Assembly (NCBI RefSeq): GCF_017876775.1
Contig: NZ_JAGIOP010000001.1
Location: forward strand, 930,001-994,000
Reading direction: 5' to 3'
From: Mycolicibacterium lutetiense
GTDB taxonomy: Bacteria > Actinomycetota > Actinomycetes > Mycobacteriales > Mycobacteriaceae
Length of the DNA stretch: 64,000 nt
The position numbers were made by a program, and so were the translations under genes. The notes beneath the pieces were generated by a model. The model was not told the DNA's origin and made no database searches. It saw nothing but the letters and a program-made list of their open reading frames with translations. This document shows, piece by piece, positions 1 through 8,216 of this stretch (position 1 is its first letter; every line of letters starts with the position of its first letter).

Positions 1-467
1 CCGCGCCGGCGATGTTCCCCAAGCTGACCGACGAGACGTTCCGGGTCACCTTCGACATCCACGTGATGGGCACCTTCCACGTCACCCAGGCTGTGCTGCC
101 GCACATGCCCACCGACGGCACCGGCCGTGTCATCAACGTCACCTCGTCCGCCGGGATCACCGGCACCTTGGGCCAGGTCAACTATTCGGCGGCCAAGGCC
201 GGCCTGATCGGCATGACCAAATCGCTGGCGCGGGAGCTGGCGGCCAAGAACATCATGGTCAACGCCCTCGCACCGCTCGCCGCAACGCCGATGACGGAAA
301 CCATCCGCACCAACGAGAAGTTCGCGGCCAACATGATGAACCGCATCCCGCTCAAGCGGTGGGCCGAGGCCGACGAGGTCGCCGGTGCGTTCGTCTTCCT
401 GGCCTCCGATGCCGCGTCGTACATCACCGGGCAGGTGCTGCCGGTCGATGGCGGCATGGTTATGTGA
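1..467 (+). CDS. Short-chain dehydrogenase/reductase, 3' part only
   Basis: The reading frame is open from base 3, so the N-terminal Rossmann part (TGxxxGxG) lies outside the window. The visible 155 residues carry the C-terminal half of a classical SDR: the serine strand (NVTSSAG), the YSAAK catalytic Tyr-Lys pair, an APL loop and the ITGQVLPVDGG C-terminus. SDRs of this kind are cytosolic NAD(P)-dependent alcohol/ketone oxidoreductases. The gene ends 4 nt before the GTG of the CoA-transferase gene and appears to be the first visible member of a plus-strand operon with a thiolase and an acyl-CoA dehydrogenase, which suggests a 3-hydroxyacyl-type substrate. That substrate is inferred from context only. 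Confidence 0.9.
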   Translation, partial: APAMFPKLTDETFRVTFDIHVMGTFHVTQAVLPHMPTDGTGRVINVTSSAGITGTLGQVNYSAAKAGLIGMTKSLARELAAKNIMVNALAPLAATPMTETIRTNEKFAANMMNRIPLKRWAEADEVAGAFVFLASDAASYITGQVLPVDGGMVM

Positions 468-471
468 CGTT

Positions 472-1722
472 GTGAGCGAGTTTACGAGCGAACCATCAAG
501 CAGAGCGGCGGAATCCGCCCTGCCCCTGGCCGGTATCACCGTCGTCGCGATGGAGCAGGCGGTCTCGGCGCCGATGTGCACCCGGGTGCTCGCTGACTTC
601 GGTGCCCGGGTGATCAAGATCGAGAACCCCAAGGGCGGCGACTTCGCCCGTGACTACGACGACGTCGTGCTCGGGCAGGCGGCCCATTTCGTGTGGGCCA
701 ACCGGGGTAAGGAATCGGTCACCCTCAATCTGAAATCGACTGAGGGCATGGCGGTGCTGCACCGGTTGCTCGACGGTGCCGACGCGTTCGTGTCCAACCT
801 CGCTCCCGGCGCCACCGCGCGCCTGGGACTGGGGCCCGAGGATCTCAAGGTGCGTCATCCGCAGGTGATCCCGGTGGAGATCGACGGCTACGGCCCAGGC
901 GGTCCGCTGTCGCACAAGCGCGCCTACGACCTGCTGGTGCAGGCCGAGTCCGGATCGTGCGCGTCGACCGGTTACGCCGGGATGCCGGCGAAACCCGGTG
1001 CGGCGGTTGCCGATATCACCACCGGGCTGTACTCGGCCCTGTCGATCATGGCGCTGCTGCTCGGCCGGGCCCGCAACGGTGACACCGGTGCCGCACCGGC
1101 CGTGGCGGTCAGCCTGTTCGACACCATGACCGACATCATGGGATACCAACTGGCCTACACCCAGCATTCCGGGATCGACCAGGTGCCGCTGGGGATGAGC
1201 TCGCCGGCGGTGGCGCCCTATGGGTCGTTCGACACCCGCGACGGGCAGACGGTGGTGTTGGGGACCACCAACGACCGGGAATGGCAGCGGTTGGCCCGCG
1301 AGATCATCGAGCGGCCCGATCTCGCCGACGACCCACGCTTCGCCACCAACTCAGACCGCTGTGCGCATCGGGACGAGCTGAACAAGGCCATCGGATCCTG
1401 GTGTGCCCAACACGATCTCGATAACATTCAACAGACCGCCGATGATGCCGGGATCGGTAATTCGCGGTATAACCTGCCGAGCGAAGTGATCACGCATCCG
1501 CACCTGAAAGCACGGGACCGGTGGCGTCAGGTGCCCACTCCCAACGGGGAGATTTCCGCGCTGTTGCCTCCGCCGGTGATCAGCGGCGTGGAGCTGGGGA
1601 TGGGTGCGGTGCCGGGACTCGGCGAGCACACCGATGCCATCCTGAGAGGTATCGGCCTGAGTGCCGAGCAGATCGACGCCCTGCGCGAGCAGGGTGCCGT
1701 CGGCCCGGCCTACCAGTCATAG
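472..1722 (+). CDS. CaiB/BaiF-type CoA transferase (class III)
   Basis: This 416-residue protein has the class III CoA-transferase fold signature. Near the N-terminus it reads LAGITVVAMEQ and VLADFGARVIKIENP, followed by FVWANRGKESVTLNLKS and the AYDLLVQAESG segment, where family members carry the catalytic Asp. Length fits the family (about 400). These enzymes move CoA between carboxylic acids without ATP in the cytosol. GTG at 472 is chosen because it follows the SDR stop and the family N-terminus begins shortly after; the same frame is open further upstream. Downstream, 17 nt separate it from the thiolase. It probably activates the acid that the thiolase and acyl-CoA dehydrogenase then process; the acid itself is unknown. 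Confidence 0.88.
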   Translation: MSEFTSEPSSRAAESALPLAGITVVAMEQAVSAPMCTRVLADFGARVIKIENPKGGDFARDYDDVVLGQAAHFVWANRGKESVTLNLKSTEGMAVLHRLLDGADAFVSNLAPGATARLGLGPEDLKVRHPQVIPVEIDGYGPGGPLSHKRAYDLLVQAESGSCASTGYAGMPAKPGAAVADITTGLYSALSIMALLLGRARNGDTGAAPAVAVSLFDTMTDIMGYQLAYTQHSGIDQVPLGMSSPAVAPYGSFDTRDGQTVVLGTTNDREWQRLAREIIERPDLADDPRFATNSDRCAHRDELNKAIGSWCAQHDLDNIQQTADDAGIGNSRYNLPSEVITHPHLKARDRWRQVPTPNGEISALLPPPVISGVELGMGAVPGLGEHTDAILRGIGLSAEQIDALREQGAVGPAYQS

Positions 1723-1739
1723 TTCTAGAGGAGAATCCC

Positions 1740-2897
1740 ATGCGCGAAACTGTCATCGTCGAGGCCGTCCGGACCCCGGTCGGCAAGCGCAACGGCGGCC
1801 TGTCCGGGTTCCACGCCGCCGACCTGTCGGCACTGGTGCTCAATGCGCTGGTCGAACGGGCGGGCATCAGCCCCGACATCATCGACGACGTGATCTGGGG
1901 CTGCGTCTCGCAGGTCGGCGATCAGTCCAGCAACATCGGCCGTTACTCGGTGCTGGCCGCGGGCTGGCCCGAACACATCCCGGGCACCACGGTCAACCGG
2001 GCCTGCGGATCCAGCCAGCAGGCACTGGATTTCGCGGTCCAGGCCGTGATGTCGGGCCAGCAGGACGTCGTCGTCGCAGGCGGGGTCGAGGTGATGAGCA
2101 AGGTGCCGTTGGGAGCGGCCCGGGCCACCGGTCAGCCGTACGGACCGAAAGTATTTCAGCGGTACCAGGATTTTTCGTTCAATCAGGGCATCTCGGCCGA
2201 GATGATCTCGCAGAAGTGGGGTTTCAGCCGGACTCAGCTGGACGAATACTCCGTTGCCTCGCACGAGCGGGCCGCCGCGGCCCAGGACCGCGGTGCCTTC
2301 GAGAACCAGATGATCACCGTGTTTCCCGACCCGGCAGATCAGCTGGACCCGGTCGTCGCCGACGAAGGAGTGCGTCGGGGTACGACGGTGGAGAAGCTCG
2401 CCGGCCTCAAGCCTGCCTTCGCCGACGACGGTGTCATCCACGCCGGAAACTCCTCACAGATCTCCGACGGTGCCGCGGCCCTGCTGGTGATGACAGCCGA
2501 AGCTGCTGTGACGATGGGTCTTTCGCCGATCGCGCGGTACCGTGCGGGCGCGGTGACCGGAGCCGATCCGGTGCTGATGCTGACCGGACCCATCCCGGCC
2601 ACCGAGAAGGTGCTGCACAAGGCCGGTGTGCGCCTTGACGAGGTCGGGGTGTTCGAGGTGAACGAGGCGTTCGCCCCGGTGCCACTGGCCTGGCTGGCCG
2701 AGACCGGCGCCGACGAGGCCAAGCTGAACCCGCTCGGCGGCGCCATCGCTTTGGGGCACCCGCTCGGAGCGTCGGGCGCGGTGCTGATGACTCGAATGAT
2801 CAATCATATGCGCGACAACGGAATCCGTTACGGCTTGCAGACCATGTGTGAGGGTGGCGGTACCGCCAACGCCACGCTGGTCGAGCTCATCGACTGA
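1740..2897 (+). CDS. Acetyl-CoA acetyltransferase / 3-ketoacyl-CoA thiolase
   Basis: This 385-residue thiolase has all three catalytic blocks. The nucleophile is Cys89 in NRACGSSQQA, the general-base His lies in GHPLGASGA near residue 345, and the second Cys is in MCEGGGTANA near residue 376. Full-length FadA-type thiolases are about 390 residues. The ATG at 1740 is preceded by GAGGAG (1729-1734). The enzyme cleaves 3-ketoacyl-CoA to acetyl- or propionyl-CoA plus a shortened acyl-CoA, the last step of a beta-oxidation turn. It sits between the CoA transferase and an acyl-CoA dehydrogenase on the same strand with 15-17 nt gaps, so co-transcription is likely. Substrate length cannot be read from the sequence. 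Confidence 0.93.
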   Translation: MRETVIVEAVRTPVGKRNGGLSGFHAADLSALVLNALVERAGISPDIIDDVIWGCVSQVGDQSSNIGRYSVLAAGWPEHIPGTTVNRACGSSQQALDFAVQAVMSGQQDVVVAGGVEVMSKVPLGAARATGQPYGPKVFQRYQDFSFNQGISAEMISQKWGFSRTQLDEYSVASHERAAAAQDRGAFENQMITVFPDPADQLDPVVADEGVRRGTTVEKLAGLKPAFADDGVIHAGNSSQISDGAAALLVMTAEAAVTMGLSPIARYRAGAVTGADPVLMLTGPIPATEKVLHKAGVRLDEVGVFEVNEAFAPVPLAWLAETGADEAKLNPLGGAIALGHPLGASGAVLMTRMINHMRDNGIRYGLQTMCEGGGTANATLVELID

Positions 2898-2912
2898 CAT
2901 CAGGGAGAAGTA

Positions 2913-4061
2913 GTGCAACGCAATCTGTTCACCGAGGACCACGAGGCTTTCCGCGCGCTCGCCCGCGATTTCATCGAAAAGGAAGTCGTCCCCGCCTATC
3001 CCGAGTGGGAGAAGGGCGGGCGCATGCCTCGTGACGTCTTCAAGCAGTTGGGTGAACTCGGCATGCTCGGGATGGCGATCCCCGAGGAGTACGGCGGCGC
3101 CGGTATCGACGACTACCGCTACAACGTGGTGCTGCAGGAGGAGGCGGCCCGCGCGCTGGTGACGTTGTCGACGGTGCGGACCCAGCTCGAGGTGATCCTT
3201 CCGTATTTCCTGCACTACGCGAACGACGAGCAGCGGCAGCGTTGGTTCCCCGGGCTGGCCGCGGGCACCTTGCTGACCGCGGTCGCGATGACCGAGCCGG
3301 GGACCGGATCGGATCTGGCCGGCATGCGTACCAGCGCGGTCCGTGACGGCGACGAATACGTGCTCAACGGCGCCAAGACGTTCATCACCGGTGGCATCCA
3401 GGCCGATCTGGTGGTCGTGGTGGCGCGGACCTCCACCGACCCGGAAAACCGCCGCAAGGGGCTGACCCTGCTGGTCGTCGAGGACGGCATGGCGGGTTTC
3501 GAGCGGGGCCGTGAGCTGGAGAAGATGGGCTGCAAGGTGCAGGACACCGCGGAGCTGTCGTTCACCGATGTCCGGGTTCCGGTGGCCAACGTGCTGGGGG
3601 TCGAGGGGGAGGCGTTCAGCTATCTCGGCCACAACCTGGCCCAGGAGCGGCTCACCGTGGCGGTCGGTTCGGTGGCTCAGGCCCGCTCGGCGATCGCCGC
3701 GGCAATCTCCTATACGAAGGACCGGAAGGCGTTCGGCCAGCCGGTGGCTTCCTTCCAGAACACCAAGTTCGAGATGGCGGCGTGCTCGACCGAGGTCGAG
3801 GCGGCCCAGGCAATGCTCGACCGGGCGGTGGCCCTGCACGTCGACGGCGAGCTGTCCGGTGCCGATGCGGCCCGGGTGAAATTGTTCTGCACGGAGATGC
3901 AGGCCCGGGTGATCGATCGTTGCCTGCAGCTCTTCGGCGGGTACGGCTACATGATGGAGTACCCCATCGCCCGGCTCTACACGGATGCCCGGGTGGCCCG
4001 GATCTATGCCGGGACCAGCGAGGTCATGAAGGTGATCATCGCCAAGTCGCTGGGGCTCTGA
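2913..4061 (+). CDS. Acyl-CoA dehydrogenase (FadE type)
   Basis: This 382-residue flavoenzyme oxidises acyl-CoA to the 2-enoyl-CoA. It shows the N-terminal helical domain, the AMTEPGTGSDL flavin loop near residue 125 and the C-terminal IYAGTSEVMK block. The MCAD-type catalytic Glu position in that block is Ala (IYAGT). A Glu at position 245 (NLAQERL) sits where isovaleryl- and long-chain dehydrogenases keep their base, so activity is expected. The start is GTG with AGGGAG just upstream. It is the last gene of the operon and a GC-rich hairpin follows at 4070-4096. Confidence 0.92.
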   Translation: MQRNLFTEDHEAFRALARDFIEKEVVPAYPEWEKGGRMPRDVFKQLGELGMLGMAIPEEYGGAGIDDYRYNVVLQEEAARALVTLSTVRTQLEVILPYFLHYANDEQRQRWFPGLAAGTLLTAVAMTEPGTGSDLAGMRTSAVRDGDEYVLNGAKTFITGGIQADLVVVVARTSTDPENRRKGLTLLVVEDGMAGFERGRELEKMGCKVQDTAELSFTDVRVPVANVLGVEGEAFSYLGHNLAQERLTVAVGSVAQARSAIAAAISYTKDRKAFGQPVASFQNTKFEMAACSTEVEAAQAMLDRAVALHVDGELSGADAARVKLFCTEMQARVIDRCLQLFGGYGYMMEYPIARLYTDARVARIYAGTSEVMKVIIAKSLGL

Positions 4062-4069
4062 ACCGGCAC

Positions 4070-4096
4070 TCCCGGCGGTTGTGACGGCCGCCGGGA
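4070..4096 (+). terminator. Hairpin terminator after the first operon
   Basis: A 9-bp stem (CCCGGCGG pairing with CCGCCGGG, plus an outer T-A) encloses the 9-nt loop 4079-4087. It lies 8 nt after the acyl-CoA dehydrogenase stop and before the TetR promoter. There is no long U tract, as is common in mycobacteria. Confidence 0.6.
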
Positions 4097-4115
4097 ACTT
4101 CTTTCACTGAGACGC

Positions 4116-4162
4116 TTGTCACAGCGGTCAAACCAACCTACTGTGTGTTCACTAGGTTGGTT
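4116..4162 (+). promoter_or_regulatory. Promoter of the TetR gene with overlapping operator
   Basis: TTGTCA (4116-4121) and TACTGT (4139-4144) are 17 bp apart, a good SigA-type promoter. A perfect inverted repeat, AACCAACCTA (4131-4140) and TAGGTTGGTT (4153-4162), separated by 12 bp, covers the -10 element and the expected start point. This is the usual position of an autorepressor operator. The arm CCAACC is the kind of half-site TetR dimers bind. The spacer centre-to-centre distance is about two helical turns. Confidence 0.6.
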
Positions 4163-4177
4163 CGACGAAGGAGTTCG

Positions 4178-4831
4178 GTGGCTTCAGTGGCAAGTGTGCA
4201 GGGGCAGTCTCAGGGCGCGAGGCCCTATGCGACGCTCCTGGCCAAAGGGGAAGACCGCAGGCAGCGGATACTTTCTGTGGCTGAGAGGCTGCTGGCCCGC
4301 AATGGGTGGCGTAATACGTCGCTGGCTCAGATCGCCAGGGAAGCCGGTGTCACGTCCGCCGGCCTACTCCACCATTTCGAGTCCAAGGAGCAACTGCTCA
4401 ACGCGGTGCTCGATGCGCGCGACCTGGACGACGACACCCATGCGGACCGGTCCGGGAACCTCGCCGACGAGATCAGGCGGGTAGCCGAACGGTTCGTCCG
4501 GGCGCCGGAGATGGTCGGCACCTTCACTGTCCTGCTGGTGGAGAACATCCAGCCCGATGCCCCGCTGCACGATCGTTTGCTCAAACGGCAGCAGGCCGCG
4601 CGCGACATCGTCGCCGACATCATCACTCGCGGTCAGCTCAGCGGTCGCTACCGCACCGACATCGACGCGGCCACCAAGGCCGTGGAAATCCTGGCATTCA
4701 TCAATGGAATGGAGACCTCATGGCTACTCGATCCCTCGCTCCCGTTGACGGACGTGTTCAAGAGCTACGCCGAAATGCTGGGACGGGAGATCGAGCAGCC
4801 GGGCGGCCGCAACGGGGCGGCCGACCAGTGA
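4178..4831 (+). CDS. TetR-family transcriptional regulator
   Basis: This 217-residue protein starts a TetR HTH domain at about residue 25 (RILSVAERLLARNGWRNTS; LAQIAREAGVTSAGLLHHF) and continues with a helical ligand-binding domain. GTG 4178 is chosen because AAGGAG lies 6 nt upstream. An in-frame GTG at 4145 falls inside the operator and has no ribosome-binding site. The perfect inverted repeat just upstream suggests autorepression. It may also control the neighbouring beta-oxidation operon or the hypothetical gene that follows 14 nt downstream; neither is shown by sequence. Confidence 0.9.
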   Translation: MASVASVQGQSQGARPYATLLAKGEDRRQRILSVAERLLARNGWRNTSLAQIAREAGVTSAGLLHHFESKEQLLNAVLDARDLDDDTHADRSGNLADEIRRVAERFVRAPEMVGTFTVLLVENIQPDAPLHDRLLKRQQAARDIVADIITRGQLSGRYRTDIDAATKAVEILAFINGMETSWLLDPSLPLTDVFKSYAEMLGREIEQPGGRNGAADQ

Positions 4832-4845
4832 GATTGGAGGACGAC

Positions 4846-5349
4846 ATGCGGTATCGACTCGATGTGGTCGCGCCCTGCGTGGTTGACGCGGTCCGGTTCG
4901 CCGGTGGCTGGCTGGTCGACCGGGTGATGGCCGGTTGGGATGTCACGGTGCTGATCGGCGCCGACGAGGACGTCCGGCCACTGACGATCCTCGGAGTGGA
5001 GACGATCGCCCTGGAGTCCGTCCTCGAGTGCTGGGAGGACCGCCCGCACCCGCAGACCGTGGCAGTGGCCGCCGATCTGTTCAACACCGACGAGCGTGTG
5101 CGACGCGGTGTCTTGGGCGCGTTGGAGCAGGGACACACCGAGGTGACCCTGTGGGGCGACGCGTGTCCGGCGGACCTGAGCGTTGATCTGGTCCGCCACG
5201 AACTATCAGCTGCCGCACGCGCTTTCAAAGCGCAGGCGCTCGCAGCGGTCAACGATCCCGAAGCGCACGGGGTCGGACACACCGAGGCCTTCCGGTGCGG
5301 CACGATGATCAGCCGCTCGGTGCCTGCGGACCTGATTCCAGCGAGCTGA
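4846..5349 (+). CDS. Conserved hypothetical protein, 167 aa
   Basis: I do not recognise this protein. TTGGAGG (4834-4840) gives a strong ribosome-binding site 5 nt before the ATG, and the gene follows the TetR stop by 14 nt, so it is probably co-transcribed. The sequence begins MRYRLDVVAPCVVDAVRFAG and is predicted soluble, with alternating hydrophobic segments (WDVTVLIG, HTEVTLWG) suggesting an alpha/beta fold. No signal peptide or membrane segment is visible. A bidirectional hairpin ends the transcript at about 5480-5506. Its linkage to a TetR suggests it may be the product the regulator controls. Confidence 0.75.
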   Translation: MRYRLDVVAPCVVDAVRFAGGWLVDRVMAGWDVTVLIGADEDVRPLTILGVETIALESVLECWEDRPHPQTVAVAADLFNTDERVRRGVLGALEQGHTEVTLWGDACPADLSVDLVRHELSAAARAFKAQALAAVNDPEAHGVGHTEAFRCGTMISRSVPADLIPAS

Positions 5350-5479
5350 TGCGCCAGGCTGCCGGACGCTATGCGTTCGGCAGCCACATGTCTGGTCCGA
5401 ACACCCACTGCCCGGCGCGGCCGTGGCGACGTCGATGGGTGCGAGCATCGACCGCCTGACTATGACAACCTGCGACACA

Positions 5480-5506
5480 CGTACGGCCAGTGAGACTGGC
5501 CGTACG
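5480..5506. terminator. Bidirectional hairpin between convergent genes
   Basis: A perfect 12-bp stem (CGTACGGCCAGT with ACTGGCCGTACG) encloses a 3-nt GAG loop. Flanking CACAC and GTGTG can extend it imperfectly. It lies between the plus-strand gene ending at 5349 and the minus-strand gene ending at 5529, so it can stop both. Confidence 0.75.
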
Positions 5507-5528
5507 CGCGTCTGTGTGCTGGCTCAGA

Positions 5529-5807
5529 TCAGCCGACCGGCTTTGACTTTCGCTCGAACGCATCCCGATCGGCCTGGGGGCGTAGCGGATTCAGCGCACA
5601 AACCACGCAGAATTCCTTGCCGGCCGGATCGGCCATGATGACCCATTTGCCGGGATGGTCGACGAATGAATCGTCGACCATCGTCGCCCCCAGACCTTTG
5701 AGACGATCGACCTCGGCATCGAGATCGTCGGCCCAAAAGTTGGTCACCGCTTCCTGGGTGTCCGACGGAACGTCGATGATGAACGTGCTGAGGAGTGTGC
5801 GATGCAT
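5529..5807 (-). CDS. VOC/glyoxalase-fold protein, internally shortened
   Basis: This 92-residue protein begins MHRTLLSTFIIDVPSDTQ, the usual N-terminus of a single-domain VOC protein. After FWA it jumps straight to DDLDAEVDRLKGLGATMV and WVIMADPAGKEFCVV, the family's C-terminal beta-alpha unit. Related proteins are about 140-160 residues, so roughly 50-60 internal residues containing the middle strands and one metal ligand appear to be missing without a frameshift. The start is supported by GGGAGGG upstream of ATG 5807. It is probably non-functional as a glyoxalase or bleomycin-resistance-type enzyme, but it could still fold as a dimerised half-domain. The P450 gene lies 16 nt upstream on the same strand. 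Confidence 0.7.
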   Translation of the reverse strand: MHRTLLSTFIIDVPSDTQEAVTNFWADDLDAEVDRLKGLGATMVDDSFVDHPGKWVIMADPAGKEFCVVCALNPLRPQADRDAFERKSKPVG

Positions 5808-5823
5808 TCGATCCCTCCCAATA

Positions 5824-7005
5824 TCAAGAAACGAAGGTGGGCATGGCGGCCCAGCCGCGCACCGCCGCGGTCTCTGACGGTTTCGCGCCTGCCCAGTCGA
5901 CCTCCCATTGCGGGAAGCGCTTGAGGATCTCCTCCAGGGCGATGCGGCCCTCCAGTCGGGCCAGTGCATTGCCCATGCAGAAATGCGTACCCGCACCAAA
6001 GGTCATGTGCGCCTTCTGTTCCCGGTGGATGTCGAAGACGTCACCATTCGGTGCGAATCGGCGGTGGTCGCGGTTGGCCGCGCCCACGAGCATCAGCATC
6101 GCCGATCCCTCGGGTACGGTCTGGCCGTAGTACTCGACGTCGCGGGCGACATATCGGGCGATCTGCAGCGCCGGGGGCTCCCAGCGCAGGATCTCCTCGA
6201 CGGCCTGGGGAATCAGCTCCGGGTTCTCGACCAGGTCACGGCGCTGATCCGGATACTCGGCCAGCGTCTTGCCGGCCCAGCCGATCAGCCGGGTGGTGGT
6301 CTCGGAGCCGGCGGTGGCGATGACCGTCAGGTACAACAGCAGTTCGTCGCGGCGCAGCGTGCGCATCGTGCCGGTCTCATCTTCGAACTCGGCGTTGAGC
6401 AGGTCGGTCATTATGTCGTCAGAGGGGTGCTCGGTGCGCCAGTCGATGAACTCGGCGAACACCTCACCGGTGGCCAGCCCGTCGACCGTTTGCCCTTGCA
6501 GGATCTCTTCGCCGTGGTCGGTGATCTGGCGTTGCCGGTCCTCGGGGATGCCCAGCAGCATGCCGATGACGCGCATCGGCATCTGTTCGCCGAGATCGTT
6601 GACGAAGTCGAACCGGTCCGTCCCGACCAGCGGATCCAGGCAACGTGCGGTGAACTCGCGGATCTGCGGCTCGAGGGCCAGCACTTTGCGTGGTGTGAAC
6701 ACCCGCGACAGCAGGTTGCGGTGGATGTTGTGGATCGGGGGATCCTCGAAAATCAGTGTGCCCGGCGGGATCTCCATGCCGGACTTGATGATCTCGAGCA
6801 GGGCTCCGCGCCCGGAGATAAACGTCTCGTGATCGATGACGCCTTTGTTGACGTCGTCGTAGCGGCTCAGCGCATAGAAATCGTGCTGCTCGTTGTAGTA
6901 CAGCGGGGCCTCTTCCCTGATTCGGGCGAACACCGAGTAGGGATCCATGTTGAGCTCGACGCTGTACGGGTCGTAGTACAGATCGGCCGCGGCCGGCGCA
7001 GTCAT
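5824..7005 (-). CDS. Cytochrome P450
   Basis: This 393-residue soluble P450 has the haem loop FGAGTHFCMG (ligand Cys343), the I-helix oxygen-activation motif AGSETTT and the K-helix ExxR in EEILRWEP. Near the N-terminus it carries APLYYNEQHDFYALSR, a feature shared with the P450s at 17960, 31301 and 59180, so these four are paralogues. ATG 7005 gives the same N-terminal length as the 59180 paralogue; ATG 7038 is an alternative with an AGGAG too far upstream. P450s insert one oxygen atom using electrons from a ferredoxin; no ferredoxin gene is adjacent. It is divergent from the SDR at 7259. Confidence 0.93.
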   Translation of the reverse strand: MTAPAAADLYYDPYSVELNMDPYSVFARIREEAPLYYNEQHDFYALSRYDDVNKGVIDHETFISGRGALLEIIKSGMEIPPGTLIFEDPPIHNIHRNLLSRVFTPRKVLALEPQIREFTARCLDPLVGTDRFDFVNDLGEQMPMRVIGMLLGIPEDRQRQITDHGEEILQGQTVDGLATGEVFAEFIDWRTEHPSDDIMTDLLNAEFEDETGTMRTLRRDELLLYLTVIATAGSETTTRLIGWAGKTLAEYPDQRRDLVENPELIPQAVEEILRWEPPALQIARYVARDVEYYGQTVPEGSAMLMLVGAANRDHRRFAPNGDVFDIHREQKAHMTFGAGTHFCMGNALARLEGRIALEEILKRFPQWEVDWAGAKPSETAAVRGWAAMPTFVS

Positions 7006-7258
7006 GAGCGCTTCACCGTGACGTGTGTTTGCTGGCATTGATTTGATGTGGGCACGAGTGATCTCCTGAACGGATTGAAAGTGCTGAGCACCTGCCTAGC
7101 AGACTGGCGGCCGCTAGGTCAAGGATTCCGGCGGATTGAGGCGCAAATCCGTCTGGTGCACAACACATTCCACCGGACGTGGTCGCAACACTAGGGGTCT
7201 TCGGTCCCCGAGGGGGTATGGTCGCCAACCAATCCGGTGTACAGCGAAGGGAAAAGTC
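7006..7258. promoter_or_regulatory. Divergent control region between P450 and SDR
   Basis: These 253 bp contain no convincing gene. Two inverted repeats are visible: CCTAGC (7095-7100) with GCTAGG (7113-7118), 12 bp apart, and CGGATT (7132-7137) with AATCCG (7146-7151). Either could be an operator for the TetR encoded at 8217. I see no -35/-10 pair with good spacing. Confidence 0.4.
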
Positions 7259-8185
7259 ATGTCTGAGTTGCGTTTTGACGACCGCGTGGCGATCGTTACC
7301 GGCGCCGGTCGCGGCATCGGCCGTGGTCACGCCCTGTTGTTGGCGCAGAAAGGCGCGCGCGTCGTCGTCGCAGATTATGGTGTCGACCCCGACGGCTTGG
7401 GCACGTCATCGGTCCCGGCGGACGAAGTAGTGCAGGAGATCAGGGATCTCGGTGGCGAGGCTGTCGCGTGCTGTGCGTCGGTGGCCGACGAGCGGGAGGC
7501 CACCTCCATCATCGAGGCGGCGATCGACACCTTTGGCCGGCTGGACATCGTGGTGAACAACGCGGGTATCCACGACCCGGCAAACTTCGACGAGCTGTCG
7601 ATCGATCAGTTCCGGGCCATGCTCGACGTGCACTTTTACGGCGCCCTCTACGTGATCAGGGCCGCCTGGCCACACTTCCGATCGGCCGGATACGGGCGGA
7701 TCGTCAACACCGTCTCGGAGGCCATGCTCGGCGGTGTTCCCGGTCTGACCAGCTACGCATCGGCCAAGGGGGCCGTTTACGGGCTGACTCGCAACCTCGC
7801 CACTGAGGGCCTGGCCGACGGTATCCGAGTCAACGCTGTGGCGCCCCGCGCCTACACGCGGCTGTCCGTTGATCATTGCGACAACCTCTCGAACCTCTAT
7901 GGACTGTCGCCAGAGAAGATCGAGCAGCTCAATGCCAGTATGCGGCCCGAATTGTGTGCCCCGGCGGTCGCTTATCTGGCGCATGAGGCATGCCGGCTCA
8001 ACGGCGAGGTGCTCCAGGTCGGAATGGGCGGTGTCGCGCGCCTGGCCTTCGTCGCGGCAAAGGGTCTACGGCAGTCATCATTGACCGCGGAGAGCATTGC
8101 CGAAAACATCGGTACGGTTCTGGATGTCGATGGTGCCCAGGTCCCCTCGACAGAGGACATATTCAGCCGGCTGGGCCCAAAGTAG
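7259..8185 (+). CDS. SDR oxidoreductase (multifunctional-enzyme N-domain type)
   Basis: This 308-residue cytosolic SDR has VTGAGRGIGRGHALLLA at residues 14-30, NNAGI, the catalytic Ser in TVSEA and the YASAK pair. It is about 50 residues longer than a classical SDR. Its C-terminal part (ELCAPAVAYLAHEACRLNG and beyond) resembles the 17-beta-hydroxysteroid dehydrogenase type 4 N-domain group, which oxidises 3-hydroxyacyl-CoA or hydroxysteroids. The insert after VVVADYGVD is also typical of that group. ATG 7259 is preceded by GAAGGGA. It is divergent from a P450 and convergent with a TetR gene. The broken SDR at 46498-47250 belongs to the same subgroup. Confidence 0.88.
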   Translation: MSELRFDDRVAIVTGAGRGIGRGHALLLAQKGARVVVADYGVDPDGLGTSSVPADEVVQEIRDLGGEAVACCASVADEREATSIIEAAIDTFGRLDIVVNNAGIHDPANFDELSIDQFRAMLDVHFYGALYVIRAAWPHFRSAGYGRIVNTVSEAMLGGVPGLTSYASAKGAVYGLTRNLATEGLADGIRVNAVAPRAYTRLSVDHCDNLSNLYGLSPEKIEQLNASMRPELCAPAVAYLAHEACRLNGEVLQVGMGGVARLAFVAAKGLRQSSLTAESIAENIGTVLDVDGAQVPSTEDIFSRLGPK

Positions 8186-8216
8186 CTTCCGGCGACAGCG
8201 ATTCGGCAAATCCTGG

